Positions 63,934 to 64,000 of a stretch of DNA of 64,000 bases are shown here, one piece after another (position 1 is the first letter of the stretch; each line of letters begins with the position of its first letter). This stretch comes from CAZUGA01 sp964619885. Lineage in GTDB: Bacteria; Pseudomonadota; Gammaproteobacteria; Methylococcales; UBA1147. The position numbers were made by a program, and so were the translations under genes. The notes under the pieces are model-generated. The model had not been told where the DNA came from, made no database searches, and was given only the letters and a program-made list of their open reading frames with translations. The stretch is taken from assembly GCA_964619885.1 (NCBI GenBank), contig CAZUGA010000012.1, positions 1 to 64,000 of the forward strand, given 5' to 3'.

Positions 63934-64000
63934 CTATAAAAACGCATCAGCGGATGTATGATCCAGAATATATTTCACATCAAAGAGGACGGTGTCTTTT
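63934..64000 (-). CDS. 3' end of a nucleotide-sugar dehydrogenase (partial)
   Basis: Only the last 21 codons are in the window: DTVLFDVKYILDHTSADAFL and a TAG stop at 63934. This matches the C-terminus of UDP-glucose/UDP-N-acetylglucosamine 6-dehydrogenases of the TviB/WbpA type, where a LFDVKY or LYDVKY segment precedes the end. The rest lies beyond the window edge. It is read in the same direction as the epimerase, 17 bases away. Confidence 0.65.
   Translation of the reverse strand, partial: KDTVLFDVKYILDHTSADAFL

Overview
The window reads as a chromosomal segment of a gammaproteobacterium of moderate GC content. The evidence is gene order: divergent nadB / rpoE-rseA-rseB-mucD, then lepA-lepB-DUF4845-rnc-era-recO-pdxJ, is a classic gammaproteobacterial arrangement. 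I cannot name a genus.

Layout. (1) 0.1-2.9 kb: AMMECR1-like, Memo-like and radical SAM genes, a complete AmmeMemoRadiSam set. (2) 3.0-8.9 kb: nadB, divergent from the sigma-E envelope-stress operon rpoE-rseA-rseB-mucD, with a plausible sigma-E promoter before rpoE. (3) 8.9-18.8 kb: translation, secretion, RNA and cofactor housekeeping genes (lepA, lepB, rnc, era, recO, pdxJ, dusA, folE) plus two unknown membrane proteins. (4) 19.0-21.1 kb: lexA, whose upstream region is a perfect palindrome made of two GTTC-N7-GTTC boxes; a 50-residue membrane-protein ORF just downstream of lexA; an IS5-type relic; and moeB. (5) 21.5-28.3 kb: groES-groEL behind a perfect CIRCE element, rlmL, acyP, an FKBP-like gene and a TauE/SafE permease.

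(6) 28.3-40.4 kb is the accessory region, with sparse genes, long gaps and decayed mobile DNA. It holds relics of IS3/IS481-type and possibly IS91-type transposases, a His-rich two-repeat secreted protein, a minus-strand cassette (beta-repeat fibre-like protein, metzincin-like protease, HEAT protein, DUF900-type hydrolase), a divergent thymidylate-synthase-like protein, an intact beta-carbonic anhydrase and a broken one, a cupin and a LysR regulator.

(7) 40.5-45.3 kb: an FHA-domain gene tightly coupled to pelD, pelE and pelF homologues. The PelD homologue has no GGDEF domain, and no pelG or pelABC follows. (8) 45.3-54 kb: glcF, a PLP-dependent desulfhydrase/deaminase, a CPBP protease and other membrane proteins, a VOC protein, a truncated MddA-like methyltransferase and a hybrid histidine kinase. 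(9) 54.1-57.1 kb: a 992-residue protein joining an alpha/beta-hydrolase to a STAND/NACHT-type NTPase, the architecture of an intracellular immune sensor with a hydrolase effector. (10) 57.3-64 kb: a large MscK-type channel, a DUF2007 protein, moeA, mobB, a nucleotide-sugar epimerase and the 3' end of a nucleotide-sugar dehydrogenase.

The best candidates for new biology are the hydrolase-STAND protein, the FHA-PelDEF module, the fibre/metzincin/HEAT/hydrolase cassette, and the lexA palindrome with its downstream small membrane protein. I saw no rRNA or tRNA genes and no CRISPR array.
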